Below are positions 35,057 through 47,014 of a DNA stretch of 64,000 bases, in pieces (position 1 is the first letter of the stretch; every line of letters begins with the position of its first letter). Origin of the DNA: Hyaloscypha bicolor E (lineage: Eukaryota > Ascomycota > Leotiomycetes > Helotiales > Hyaloscyphaceae). The stretch is from positions 1,839,183 through 1,903,182 of the forward strand of contig NW_020194512.1 of NCBI RefSeq assembly GCF_002865645.1, read 5' to 3'. The translations under genes were made by a program, and so were the position numbers. The notes beneath the pieces are model-generated. The model made no database searches and was not told the origin of the DNA. It worked only from the letters and a program-made list of their open reading frames with translations.

Positions 35057-35400
35057 TTTGAAGTGGTTGGAAGTTAATGGACGTGGAAGTCGTAAAAGGT
35101 GTTTGGATGAAGCTGATGAAGTTGGATGGATGCGTGGTTGGGCGTGGTTGGTGCTTGTGTTGATGGTGGGAGAAAGAAAGAAAAGGATTGAGGGCAGGAG
35201 TCGAAGTTAAGTACTCCAGACGATTTCACGCTAAAACCAGATCAACCACCTTTTAGCGTGACTTTTGACAAGCGAAGCAACAACAAAAATGGCGCTAGTT
35301 CGAATTCGCGAATGCACCGCAAGCACGGACTTTGTGCCGTAAGGCATCAGCTGGTGGTTTAAGGCAGAGTTAATTTACTAGGGCACACCGATGTTGTTGT
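35057..35400 (-). promoter_or_regulatory. Histone H2B promoter with perfect inverted repeat
   Basis: TCACGCTAAAA (35226-35236) and TTTTAGCGTGA (35251-35261) form an 11-base perfect inverted repeat with a 14-base spacer, about 170-205 bases upstream of the H2B start. GGCGCTAGT, shared with the H2A promoter, follows at 35291-35299. A role as operator of histone cell-cycle control is an inference. Confidence 0.55.
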
Positions 35401-36553
35401 GGGGAGGATTGATCCACGCACGCCCATGCTCATTCTCGTGACATTGTGGCACTTTCTCCATTTCTCCATCAACACCCTCGAACTCGCACTCAAGCCGAAA
35501 ACCCAGCAAGACAGGTAGCGACACAACGGCAGCACCGCATTTCAATGCTCAAACGAAATCCCTTCTGTACCACAATCTTGTCATGCGCTAAAGATTTGCT
35601 TATTGGGAAGCCTCTTCACAACACGAGGATGGTAATAAATTTTGTTGTGGTTGGCTCTCTCATCTAATTAATCACCATCGTAGGTGCTGCACTGTTGCGG
35701 GTTTCTCGTTCCCCCAGTTCGCGTCTTGCTCTCTTGTCCCCATGGATCCTCTTTTCTTGTCTTATGGACCTGTTCAAGGCAAAGTTTGCATCGGCCTAGT
35801 AGGATCACTGCTGATATTGTGTGCTTAATAACAGAATGTCTGACAAGTCCTTTCCTTCCTCCCTCGTATTGTTGCTCAACCTCTCCCGCTGCAAAATGCG
35901 AACACCCAAATCCCGACCACGGCTGGGCAAATGGCACTGCTCTACCCTGCTTTGACGATGGCTGGGTGAGGTGAGATGCCTCAGTGGCTCTAATCGCTGT
36001 GGACGTCCTATCCATCTTGGTCGAATCAAACTGCCTCTGAGCAGAAATGTTTCAGCGGATCCCGGACTCGTTCATACAACGAGGTCGAGGCAGGGCACTT
36101 GGAACAGTCACATGCACAGAACCCCGTCGGACCCGAAAACCGACTATGGAGTCGCTTTGTCGCGAGTAGCGAGATCGAAACTGTGCGCGTTCATCGCTCG
36201 ATCGCTTCGATACATCATCAGTGAACCCGGTGGAAGCTCCTTTTGCCCTTCAAGAGAACGTCGGTCGGCTCACGATAGACATGGAGGATTTGACGATGGA
36301 CGTCCTTTCGTTGATGCGGTCGGATAGGTAGAAACAGTAGGTCCCCTGGAGTAGCCTGTCAAACGTATGGCTTCAGAAGAGCTGATTACGAATCTTCTTT
36401 ATACTCTCTGTGGACCTCGGCCTACACGGGAACAGGCCCTCTTCAACCCTCTCGATAGCTTCGCGAGTACCAAAGCAAAGATATACGATGCCGCCGAAGA
36501 AGTCTGATCTCGAAGGAGCATGCTGTGTGGCGTGCTATCATGAATGCTTGCTC
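35401..36553. other. Gene-free stretch, nothing recognised
   Basis: Base composition is ordinary. ORFs up to about 118 codons occur on both strands but have Arg/Ser/Pro-rich random character, no motif and no plausible splice partners. Confidence 0.5.
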
Positions 36554-37264
36554 TCAGTTTCGCATGCCCGGCAGGTTTCTCTGCCTGGGCCGCAAGGGAT
36601 CACCTATTTCTGTGGCACTCCAAGTCTCGAGTTCTGAAGCTTTACGTTCGATTCTACGGACACTCTCTTCTCCCTCAGATTTGATATCCTCAATCCGTTC
36701 TTCAAGTAGATCCTTGCTCTCATCGACTTCCCGTACATGTCGCTCGAGAACCGCTTCCTCGTTTGCTGCCGCATCCTTCAATTCCGTAACTTCCTTCTGC
36801 AAAGCTTCGTATTGTCGCACATCTTTAGACTTCTCGGCTTCTGCCGCCTGCTTCTTGTCGAAATCATCTTCTAATTTATATCGGGCATCCTCAAGTTCGC
36901 TCTCGTGTCGGAGCTTTGCAAGCTCTTCCTGCTTGTGATTGTCGATGGCGTATTTTGATTTCTTGACCTCAGCCTTTTGGTTCGTCCATCTCTCGATGTT
37001 TCTTTTCCCGGTCCTGGTCGGATTCGAAAGTAGACTCGTCTCTTACGAGGCCGCCTACAGGAATTCTTGTTTGAGTTGCGGCGCCGAATCTCTGGTCAAT
37101 CCTTCAGCGCTAGAGGAAAAATCCATTCTTACCTGCACTCTCTTCTGCTGCCAATTGGACATCCGGAGACTCTTCGGTTTCCAGATCTGTGCCGCTTTTG
37201 CGGTTCGTGTATCGAGCCTCCAAAGCCTGTTTTGATGTCGGCGGTACTTCTTTCGATCAAACGA
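36554..37264 (-). pseudogene. Frameshifted coiled-coil protein relic
   Basis: Minus-strand text has strong coiled-coil character spread over three frames. From about 37264: MSFDRKKYRRHQNRLWRLD..; then about 37060-36970: GGLVRDESTFESDQDREKKH; then about 36970-36560: KAEVKKSKYAIDNHKQEELA, QYEALQKEVTELKDAA, DLLEERIEDIKSEGEE. The joins at about 37055 and 36970 are one-base shifts without splice signals, and the end lacks a defined domain. It looks like a decayed gene for a Glu/Lys-rich coiled-coil protein. Introns I failed to see are the alternative. Confidence 0.4.
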
Positions 37265-39739
37265 CATGTTGCTTGAGTGCTTTGAACTTTCAAAGCCTCC
37301 ACTGTTTGCGTCCATCCGAGGTCGCCTCTGCCTATCCGTTCAAGCAATTAGATTTTATCCTTGAGTTTTGACCCTACCGCTCCGCCTCTTCATGATTCTC
37401 CATTGAGTATACAAAGATTAAGGATCGGAGGCAATCCCCTGCTCCTCCTCTGAAATGCGAGAGAATATTGCACTTTAAGACTTGCTCCCAGCGCCAACGC
37501 ATTCAATCCTGCGCCGCTCCTTTCCGTCGTTGTTATGGTCCCCTTCGATGCAACTTCCCAAAGAGAATTCGTGTGGAGGTGGCAGGTGCCCCCGAGCGTA
37601 AAGGCCCAGAATTCCTGCCACTTTTGTTTTGTCGCCAGCTAGGCTTTAATCTCCACCTTCAACCTGTCCATCCCAAGACGTCCTTCGCCGCGGTCCCCGC
37701 AGCCTCAAAAGTCGTAGTTCTCAGACTCGGAGAATCGCGGCAAGCTCCGATTTACTCAAGCATTGGCAACCCCTGCTACGTAAATCTGACGAGACCAGCT
37801 GCCTCCCCACATTAACCTCCTCCACCATACTTTCAACCCTGGAGCACAACTTTGCAACCCTCCCGACGATTTGCGTCAACATGCATCTCAAAAGCTCCTC
37901 TCAGGCTCGGCAGGAGCAGCGTTCTATGCCTCTTCGCGAGCTGTCTTGGCAAACAACGATACTATGATAGTCAGAAAGCGGGCCCTCCCGTAGATCGAAG
38001 ACAACCTACGCTCGCACACTGAAGGGGCCTCTCTACTTCCATCGAGGAGCAAAGAAAGCACTGTTCCTTCCATCTCATGAATTACGCCACGCCTTCTCCC
38101 TTGCCCGGTTGACATACATCAAACTCAACAGCCACCAGCCGGCAGAGCCGTACCTACGTATGCGTACATTATCGCGCATCCGATAGGCCACTTCGTCCTC
38201 CCAACCATTGTCATCTGTTATGCCAGATGCCAGAAGACATCCACGTTAGATGCGATCGGCGATCGGCGCGCCGCCTTAAATCCTATCAGATGGGAGAAAC
38301 AAGCAGTCAGCTTCGCAACATGGGGATTTATTGCTGTCAATAAAACCCCATTTCCTTGTACAGAAACCATGACCAGTCTCGCAATTTCCAAGTCGAACAG
38401 CTAGCTCTTCTCGTTGCCGTAGAGCCACCCAACCCCTGCCAGTTTGTCTCGAACAGATGTATTCCAGAGGGGCTCATCCCTTGATGGCGAAGGGTAGGCA
38501 CACCCGCGGATTGCAGGACTGAGGATAATCTTGTCAGGCCAGAAATGGCTTGAATCTCAGATTCCTGCCTGGAGAACTTGCATCTGCCTATTCATGGCAG
38601 GAATTCCTTCAGATTCCGCCTTCGAACGCAGGCTGACCACTCACTCCGCCAATTTGGAACCATAGTAGACTTGTCTCGATTCGTTGGAGCAAGCGGAGTC
38701 ACTGTCACCTCAATTGCAGCTGCCTGCTCAAACCTCTCCGACCATATGTTCCCACTACGATATCATGAGACTTCACCTCCTTAGAGGTGCATCGGCGAGA
38801 TGGCGCCTCCGCGATTTGGCTTGTCTCAGACACTTGTTTAAGGTTGTAATTGGGCTAGAACCCCAATCCTCCGTTGTCATCTCTAGCAGGTCGTCCCCCT
38901 CACCGATCTTGTTTCCGTTGCAGAGCCTCTTAAAGATCTAGCATTTGAACATGGTCGGTGTGTGGGGTGTTTTGAGGTTGGAGTTCCCTACCTTCCCACC
39001 CTGGAAGTCAATGGTGACATGTTAACAACATTAGCATCAACATCACCGGCGCAAAACTCTTCTCCTGGTCAGAATTGCTACTTCCAGGGAACGGGTCGAG
39101 CACACTTCGCTAGCAACTGTCCCACTGCCAAGCTGCATCCTTTAAGCTAAGATTCTGTACTTATTGGAGCCTCCTTCACAATTTACAACCGCCCCGCTGT
39201 ATCTGGATCATCGGCCGCCACACAACTACAAGCGGCTCGATATAGGATCCAATTGAAACACGACACCTTCACCGAGAAGCACCGCTTGAACGGATAGAAT
39301 ACACGACGGTGACTCTTCCTGGCACCTAAGACGGGACAAAAAGTTACAAATTCTTGCGAGGAGCGTATGACACGCCGCAGTAGGTTCATTACTGTGCTAG
39401 TCCACCTCTTCCGCACCCAGTGTGCAGTAAAAGGCACGTTGATATCGAACAACATCAAGTCATGTGTTGGCAAATTGTTCTGCTGTTCCCTTCAGCTTGT
39501 TCCTGCACCTCATTCCCATCATTTGATGATGCTCCTTCTCACCTGCTTAGTCGAAACTGGCCTTGCCTGCATTTGATCTTGGCAATCTAGAACACATTCA
39601 GCATCATGCCCAGTCCTCCACGAGCTCTTGTTGAAAAATCTGCCCACTATCAACAGTCACTGGGGCAGGAGCACATACCAAAAAGGCGGGCATATCGTTG
39701 GAAGTCATCATCTAGCTCCCTAGAACAGTAGTAATAGAT
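37265..39739. other. Gene-free stretch, nothing recognised
   Basis: About 2.5 kb of ordinary composition with only short, unsupported ORFs. I saw no transposon ends, no RNA gene and no long repeat. Confidence 0.5.
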
Positions 39740-40162
39740 TTAACAATATGATGCCTCATGGCGCTTGCGAGCGGCGGTAATATTTTGATATGATGCCACA
39801 ACGCGCTCAAAGATGCGGTAAATTAATCGCCTCTCGTTTAGTCGGCTGAATGGAGCAAACTCACCGCTTGGGAAGCTTTTATGTGTTATTACGCCCTTGA
39901 TCCCGCATAATGATTTGTTACGCCACTTGCGGTGGAACCGGGCCGTGTCTGGCACAAAACTGTCGTCCCACCAGAGCAACAATTCGTCCTTTCTTGGCTC
40001 ATTTGACGGCGGTATCAAACCTGCAGTTGCGGCTGCGATTAATTGATCCAGGCTCGTGAGTGCCCGCAAACGGTACACCCCGTTGTATTTTCCATTGTGG
40101 AAGGCCAAAAATGGCGATTGTGCATGGGGGCTTCCGAGCGGTAGTTGGTCGTTGCACGCCAA
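39740..40162 (-). CDS. Hypothetical ORF (possible exon or relic)
   Basis: This frame of 141 codons has protein-like composition (FLAFHNGKYNGVYRLRALTS, LLLWWDDSFVPDTARFHRKW, RLIYRIFERVVASYQNITAA). It has no ATG; it opens just after a TATACACCAG that could be a 3' splice site, so it may be a last exon. I could not fix an upstream exon on the minus strand. No family was recognised. Confidence 0.3.
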   Translation of the reverse strand: MACNDQLPLGSPHAQSPFLAFHNGKYNGVYRLRALTSLDQLIAAATAGLIPPSNEPRKDELLLWWDDSFVPDTARFHRKWRNKSLCGIKGVITHKSFPSGEFAPFSRLNERRLIYRIFERVVASYQNITAARKRHEASYC

Positions 40163-40423
40163 CTGGTGTATATTGAAAGTTTAGTATGCTAGCCACCAGC
40201 GCAGCCATCCCGCACCGCACCGGGTATGCCCGTAGCACTGCAGCCTCGGAGAACGAACCAGATATTTCTGGGGTGTCTGCCAACCACCGTCGCCCCTCGT
40301 GCAACTGCCACCAGATTGACGAACTGTCTTATTGCGTAGTCCGCATTGAGGATAGGCGCGCGCCCCTTCCGTCGCACTCTCCACGCCCAGCGTGGTGAGG
40401 CATCATATTGTCAAATTTTACCA

Positions 40424-40510
40424 CCCTAGGTGAAGTGCGAGCGGATTGTGGAAGTGTTTGCATTCGGAGGTTTGCAGACAAGAGGAGGTTCGAATCCTTC
40501 ACCCCAAAAA
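40424..40510 (+). ncRNA. tRNA-like B box, possible tRNA relic or SINE head
   Basis: GGTTCGAATCC at 40487-40497 is a perfect pol III B box. It sits in a T-arm that can pair (GGAGG / CCTTC). The expected acceptor partner of ACCCCAA is missing upstream, although GGTGAAG (about 40430) could pair with CTTCACC in a non-standard fold. I cannot assign an anticodon. Confidence 0.25.
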
Positions 40511-43500
40511 GAGTCCACCTTTACGTCGGTGTTGTGAGATAAGTAATTGCAGAAGTTCCTGTGATGAACCAACGGATTCAATAGTACCGGCACTCGTCAC
40601 GCAGATGATTTGAGATTTCTGGGTATGGGCATGGGCTTGGGCATCAGAGACAAACGTTCTTGTGGCCAAGGGTGAGCGTGGCAACCCTCTCGCAAGTTGA
40701 TATGTAGACGAACTCGTTACTTTTCCTGTTGTGGCTTCGTGTGCAACAGTAGTGGAATGCAGATCTCCAGTTTTCCCTTCATTAATCTCCTTGACGCCCT
40801 TTTGAATCCTATTAGCGCTTGATCTCCTGGCGCTCTACCACATTTTCGTGGCTCTCATTATCTAATCTTCTATTGCATTCTCTGTTTAGTCTTCTTCTCT
40901 GATTCAACAGCCTCCATCGATCTGTTAAATCGCCTTCATGCCTCGGCATAACCAATAGCTTTTATTTCTACAGATGACATTGATCCTCCTGGTATACGCG
41001 ACCACTTCATCACCCTCTCCTTCGATGACTCCAGTGGTGTCTAAATCACTACCTTGGTGCCCTTGGTTGTAGCACCTTGGCTTGATACCACGTGTGCTAC
41101 GTCGTTGCCCCCAATCTTTATTGCGTCTTCTACATAAGAGCCAACCCTACTTGGAGTCCTACTGCGGCACCTCTCAGTTGACGCTTTATGTGCTTCCCCT
41201 CTCTTTCTCACTCGAGGTCCTCTGCCTATTCGCCAAGTCCCTTTACTCTCTCGTATACGCCCCTTGAGAGCCGTCTTCTCGTTTGCTGACCCGTCTATCA
41301 GGCACTTAATCTCCTCCCGTAGTTCTCCACATAGTTGTAGAGTTCTCTACTCTTGGTGCCAATTCCTTGACACAGACGTCTTCAGCCTCCTATCTTGCAT
41401 CTCTAGCCATCCTTTTGTGCTAGAGCTTAGAGCTCTCTCAGCACCGCCGATCTTCGGCGGAAGAACATCCTTGACCATATCAACCTTCTATCGTCCAATC
41501 TAAGCCCACCAACTTTTACCAAAGTCCAGATTGAAATTTTGAGCCCTTTGACAAGATACTGAAGTTTTTGGGTGTATTTGCTGGATCATCCACTGGCCGC
41601 CGCCTTTGAAGTCGGAAATTAAGGAGCAAGGCGGGAGGGGGGTTATTTCTTGATCTTTCAAGCATTTCTCCCAGGAATAACCTTCGAGCTCTCCCTAATT
41701 GTACTTTAGCCTTTGACTTATCCTCATGGTCTTTTTTCCTTTCCATCTTAGAGAGAATCTCCATATTCTTTCTTTCCGCAGATATCTTCCTCAACACTCT
41801 ATTTCACAGTTTCTGGCTCCGCGGCCTGAACTCGTGGATTTGGGATGCTTCGGCCCAGGCTTTATTCTCGATCTTAACTATATTGTCTGTTTATTCTTCG
41901 CGTTTAGAGGCTCCGTATTGAGATAAGTCGGTTGGCATATCTTCTGCGAGTCTAAGATGCTTGACCTCGTGTTGCGCCGAGTTCTCACGGCGGTGCTTAA
42001 GTGTATTTGGAGGCCAGATAGTCTTTGTGATTATCGGAGGATCACCCAAGTCGACTGATTCCGCCTTCATACCTTTCGTCAACAGTCCTTGGGTCGTTTG
42101 TGTGTGGGCTTCCAAGTCAACAGCTCCTGCTTAGCATTTGGCGTGCGAGTTCGCCGGTTGAAATGCTGAGATGCAAAGCGAATGCACTCAACATGGCTAA
42201 TGGTTGGGCACACTCCTGGAATACACTGAACGCATTTTACTCTTCTTGTGCCATCGAGTCGCCTGCTCAGCCCTTGCCCTTGTTTTTGCATGTCGTTCAC
42301 TCATTCTCCTCCTCTTAATTACAGCACTGCTCCTCCTCGACCACGAACCCACGAACAACTTCAGGCGCTTTCTCCGGTCGATCTTCGAATCCAACAATCC
42401 TCTGCATTTGCTTAGCTTCCAACTATATTTTTGATGTTCTAATGGCACACTGAAAGGCCGGGGGTTGGGAAGGTTCTAGATATAGTATTTAGATCCTTCA
42501 TTTTGTAAATCGGCTCTAAATTATGAATTTCGGTGTGTAGGTTGTCACTTCAACAGTACAGGCTCTGACCCCGTGTTGCATTCCGTCCATCCGGGGTATA
42601 GACTGCCAAGACGGCGTGCGAGCCTCGGAACATTAGTACTCGAGTTTTGAAATAAATAGCGTTCGCTCCTCGCGGGCTAGAGACCGGAGCCGTGCGAGCT
42701 CTTTCCTCATGCCCGAAACCTAATTGGGAAAATCATTGTACTGTAGCTTGAAAATCCCGTGACAGATCTGAGACCTGGACACTCAGAATAATATGAGGGG
42801 CTCAAAAGGTGAGAGCATTGAATGTTTAGGAATCTGAGGGGCTTTCGGACATTTCGAGTTAGGCGTACCATAAAGCGAGGGGCAATGCAAAAGTTCAGCT
42901 TTCCATCTGACTACCACATGGGTCCTGAATCATAGGTTAACGGTTCGGTTCTCTCATTTACACGAGCGAACGCAAGTTGTGAGATGGAGCACATTGAAAG
43001 GCTGATAGATGAGGAAAGGCAAACTCAACTCTTTCCACTTGTATGTCCTGGGGGGAAATACTAATATTTACTAACTCTGACCTCTCAAATTTGTCCCAAT
43101 TGTGGTCCACCCCATGGGCTATATTCGTTCCCTCAAGGATCTCAAGGTCAGAGGAAGATTTCCAGCCAAACTCCCACCACACAACACTGCTGAAATTGTA
43201 CTTCACTTAGAAATCGCCTCAAGAGTCTTGCATGGGGTCACAAATCTCGTACCGCCCCTCTTTTTATGGGGTGGGGGTTTCTCGCCGATTATTATGACTG
43301 CTGACAACAGGCTTGTTGAAGAAGTCGCTTTTAAACAAGTACCTCCCTTGGGGGTCCTGAATATGCTTCAGGGGAAGGCTGGTTATGGACTGAGGCACTT
43401 AATTTAAATTCTGAATTGCTTCATTTTGATGTTCGAACCATCCCTCGCATATGTCCCAGAAGTTTCAAAACACCTCACGAAATATTGAAAGCCATCTAAT

Positions 43501-45020
43501 AATTTCGACCAACGCTCATTTGGATATTGAGGGGAATACATAATGGCCAGATTGTTCCAAGATAGACCATCAATAGTAGACTAATGCGGTGGTATAGCGA
43601 AGTTCACGGGAAGGGTTCGAAGTGGGCAAAGGAGAGGCACGCATTTTTGTCATCCTCAATCCATTGGGACACGTATCAAATTCAGAAAGAGACGGTGAGG
43701 ACTTTCAATGTATAGTGCGACCATGCAGAAAACATCAGGATGAGAAAGTAGCTGAAATATTCAAGTTGACTTACGATAGTGGCAATTTTGAAAATGAGTT
43801 TTGCTTTTCTGTCCATGGGGATGGGGGTTCATTAGGCGCCGGGATTCTACCTAGTATCCCAAGCTTATCTTTAACGGGAGTGAATTTGGTCGTGAAGTAC
43901 AAATACACTGCAACAGCTTTGCTATTTCAGCCAGGACAACCATTGCCTTCAGAACCGTCTCAAGGACTATCCAAGTCGATATCTCCAGAATGGATTGTTT
44001 TTCTTAGGTTTCGAACTCGGTACGCAAGGTTTGAACAGCCTCTATGTACTAGTTGGCTTCACTAGCTTGTGCATTTCCTCAGATTCCTTTGAGCTTCTAC
44101 ATGGCTGTCACTTTGAATGGGAAGATTGTGCTTCTAGTATCACTCAAATTTTGAGATGACCTCTAATTCAAAGATCGCACTTTAGTCAAGTCCTCGAGCG
44201 ACTTACTGAGCCTTGCTTTGATTGACTTAATCCGTGACCTGTCACTAATGAGTGGAGAATTTCCCCATCAAGTAGGCCAAATGTTTAGCAACCAAGAACG
44301 CTCTGCACAGGAGATGATGCTTTATCACGTCCCTGGGCTGAAGACCTGGTCTGGTAAACAGCTCTTTTTGGGTGTGTATGTAACGTCTAAAAAGAGAAGA
44401 GAGCGGGGAGCTCGAGCTAAGTACAGGGTACCACGCTAGGGCCAGGTCATGTGACGCTGACGTCACAACATGCTTGGTCTTTGCTCAAGCATCGATGAAA
44501 CCATATGCAAGATTGATGTATCCCTGGTGACCCAGCTTCCGGTTCACCAGTGGCCTGTTACAGGTCCTCAGGTCCTCCTCCCTTGCACCCTACTCAATAC
44601 AGGCAACCGGCCGAATTCAGCAAGATCTTGATTCAGAGCTTTCCTATTATGCCTGGCCCCAGATCGACCGACACTTTTTAGGTATCTAGTCCGTGGAGAC
44701 GCACTGACAAACTATCAAGAAACAGGAAAAAACTCCCGAAGAATAGCTTAGGGTTTCTTTGTAGAATGCCTAGGATGCATCAAATTCCCATGAAATTTCC
44801 GACAGATGGGAAAGTATAAATTTCTGCTCATTTGAGACACCCACTACCACTTTAAAATCGAGAAAAGGTTGGAAATGTAAATACCAACCCCCTGTTCAAA
44901 ATCGGACTCTGATACTGGAAAATATAAAACATTACCAATTACAATACTGGGTATCTATGTGCCTAATGAATCCTTGGCTGGTTGAGGCCTTGCCCATAAC
45001 CGAAACTATCCGGGCCCGGC
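40511..45020. other. 4.5-kb gene-poor stretch
   Basis: No convincing gene was seen. An open frame without ATG at 43622-44065 (147 codons, plus, starting GTG) reads ARIFVILNPLGHVSNSERDG and may be a fragment. Other ORFs are short and low in support. Composition is near normal, so this is not a RIP block. Confidence 0.45.
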
Positions 45021-47014
45021 TCACATAGTCTGGCACCCGCCACCATCCGAGGGATGCTTGTATGAAGGACCAAATTGCCTATTTTTGAATTAGCATCGCC
45101 TTCAAGGGTAAGATATTGAACTCAGATAGTGCTTACTCGATCCCTGCTGCAGTTTCTATCTCAATCCTCTTAGCCCTCACCTCCTTTGGAAAGCTTTTCT
45201 CGAGGAATTTTTCAAGACCTTTGTCCACATTATCTTAAGCTCTGGTCAGCCTGTTCTAAATTCCCAATCGCGGTATCCATCGGTCTCAAAATCTAACGAA
45301 AGGCAAACAGAGTACAACTTACCTTCGTCGGCTTGCAGAACCACGTCCTCTCGACAAAGTGGACAGAACTTTCTCCTCTGCTTCTGCATCTTGACAGCGC
45401 AATTACTGCAGAAAATGTGCTGGCACTTCATGCGTACAGGTCGCCATTGGACCTCCGAGCAGATGGGACACGAATAGTCGTCCAGTTGAGGCACAATTTG
45501 GGAGAGGTCGGTTGACATTTGGGCACAAACTGCTTTGGCCATAGTTTCAGACATTATTGGATCCGATGCAATGATCTTTGGGAATGTTCTCCCTACGCCA
45601 AGATGAGTTCTTTTGTCAAATTCTGCTCACCGGTCAGTAGAGTTCAATGGCATGCATTGAAAGTGAGACCATACTTTTCAAGATCTTGGTAATGGCTATC
45701 TTGTTGATTTCTTGGAACTTCAAGTTCTTCAACAAAGTTACATTTATAGCAATGAAGCGATCAAACGCCGGACGACTCGCCGGTAACTTGAAGAGATCTG
45801 TAAGACCCCTTCTGGTTACCTCGCTTTGAAACCATTGCAACTGTCGTGCCGCGGCCGCATGGCTCCGACTTCCATGGTCAATTTCGTGTGTGGAGAAGAA
45901 CACACCGGCCTGGAGGTAGACATCGATTAACTCTCTCCACCGGTACATATCTGTCTTGCGGAACATCTTGCGTCTATGCATTTCAGGTTAGCATCTAGGC
46001 TATGAGTGGTTGTAAGGACTTCCATACTGCGTAACAGTAGTGACCGCAGTGGATAGCTCCGTGATTTCGTCCCCCAGAGTTTTCTGCTCCTCCGATTGTA
46101 GGGCATCTAGAGAGGTTACATCGTCCAAGAGGATGTCGAAAAATTCGGCGTCGAAGGTCAAGGGGATTTCCACTCGTTTCACTCGTGGTCTATAAGGAAG
46201 GGCCGGCTCAGACAGCTCATGGCTTGCTCTCCACGACCGTCAGCATTTCATTTTACGGCTCCGAAAACAAGATAGGTCAACCCACTTATCGCTTGATGCT
46301 TCATTGGACTGGGTTTCGATTTCGGGGCTCCCTGAAAGAGAGTCCCCAGGCGTCCCTTTACGAGCCAAAGTTTCGAGATATTTTTTAGTACCGGGGGTCA
46401 ACGCTGCATCAACAGCGACGCCATCCTCGAACTGGACAAATAAAGTGAGCCGTGGAATGGGTCTCTCGGTTCCTGAACTGGAATTAGTTGTGTAAGTTCA
46501 GGGGGAGGGAGACACTTACCATCAAATCTGTATTGGAAGGCACTTCCCCTCCTTCCACTTGATGTCTCTCGATCAGATAGTGTTTTTAAGTGAGCAAGAG
46601 TTGCACTGTCAAGACCGAGGCCGTCGAGCTCAGCTCGAACCTGTCATGCATTAGACATTGGAAAAGAAGCCGCCCCGTGCGAAGGCCTGGGATATAAGAT
46701 ATGAATGTGTAGAAAATGGATCTTGTAGCGCCACCATGTCCCAGCCCAGTAACTGACACTGCGGAGGTGGGTATAGATAGTAATACTATACCCTGGCCCT
46801 CAAGGCTTTTGGATTTACCACGCTGAGATTACTAGGCCCTGGAACTTCTCGGACATTCATATCTCATACTCCATTCCCACGGGAATCGGGACAAATATGG
46901 TCTCACCTTCTTCAGGCACTTTTTGAGTTCACCATAGGGTACGGCATGCTGGACCCAACGGGCAGGAAAGCCCTCGTTTGCCAAGGCATCCCGGAACTCA
47001 CGAGCAAACTTCAT
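45021..47014 (-). CDS. SPX-domain RING-finger ubiquitin ligase (Pqr1-like)
   Basis: SPX domains sense inositol pyrophosphates. Fission yeast Pqr1, of the same SPX-RING design, limits phosphate uptake. Eight exons (47014-46907, 46640-46520, 46472-46286, 46189-46028, 45973-45675, 45622-45323, 45233-45137, 45078-45021) join in frame to 443 residues. SPX starts MKFAREFRDALANEGFPARW, then VPYGELKKCLKK (a Lys-rich phosphate-sensing helix), then RAELDGLGLD and VKRVEIPLTFDAEFF. A C3HC4 RING (CPICSEV..CQHIFCSNCA..FCPLC) follows at about 330-370. The C-terminus is SYKHPSDGGGCQTM, a CaaX-like end. Intron 1 is long (266 bases). Intron 3 (donor GTGGGT) removes an in-frame TGA and is the least certain join. 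Confidence 0.92.
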
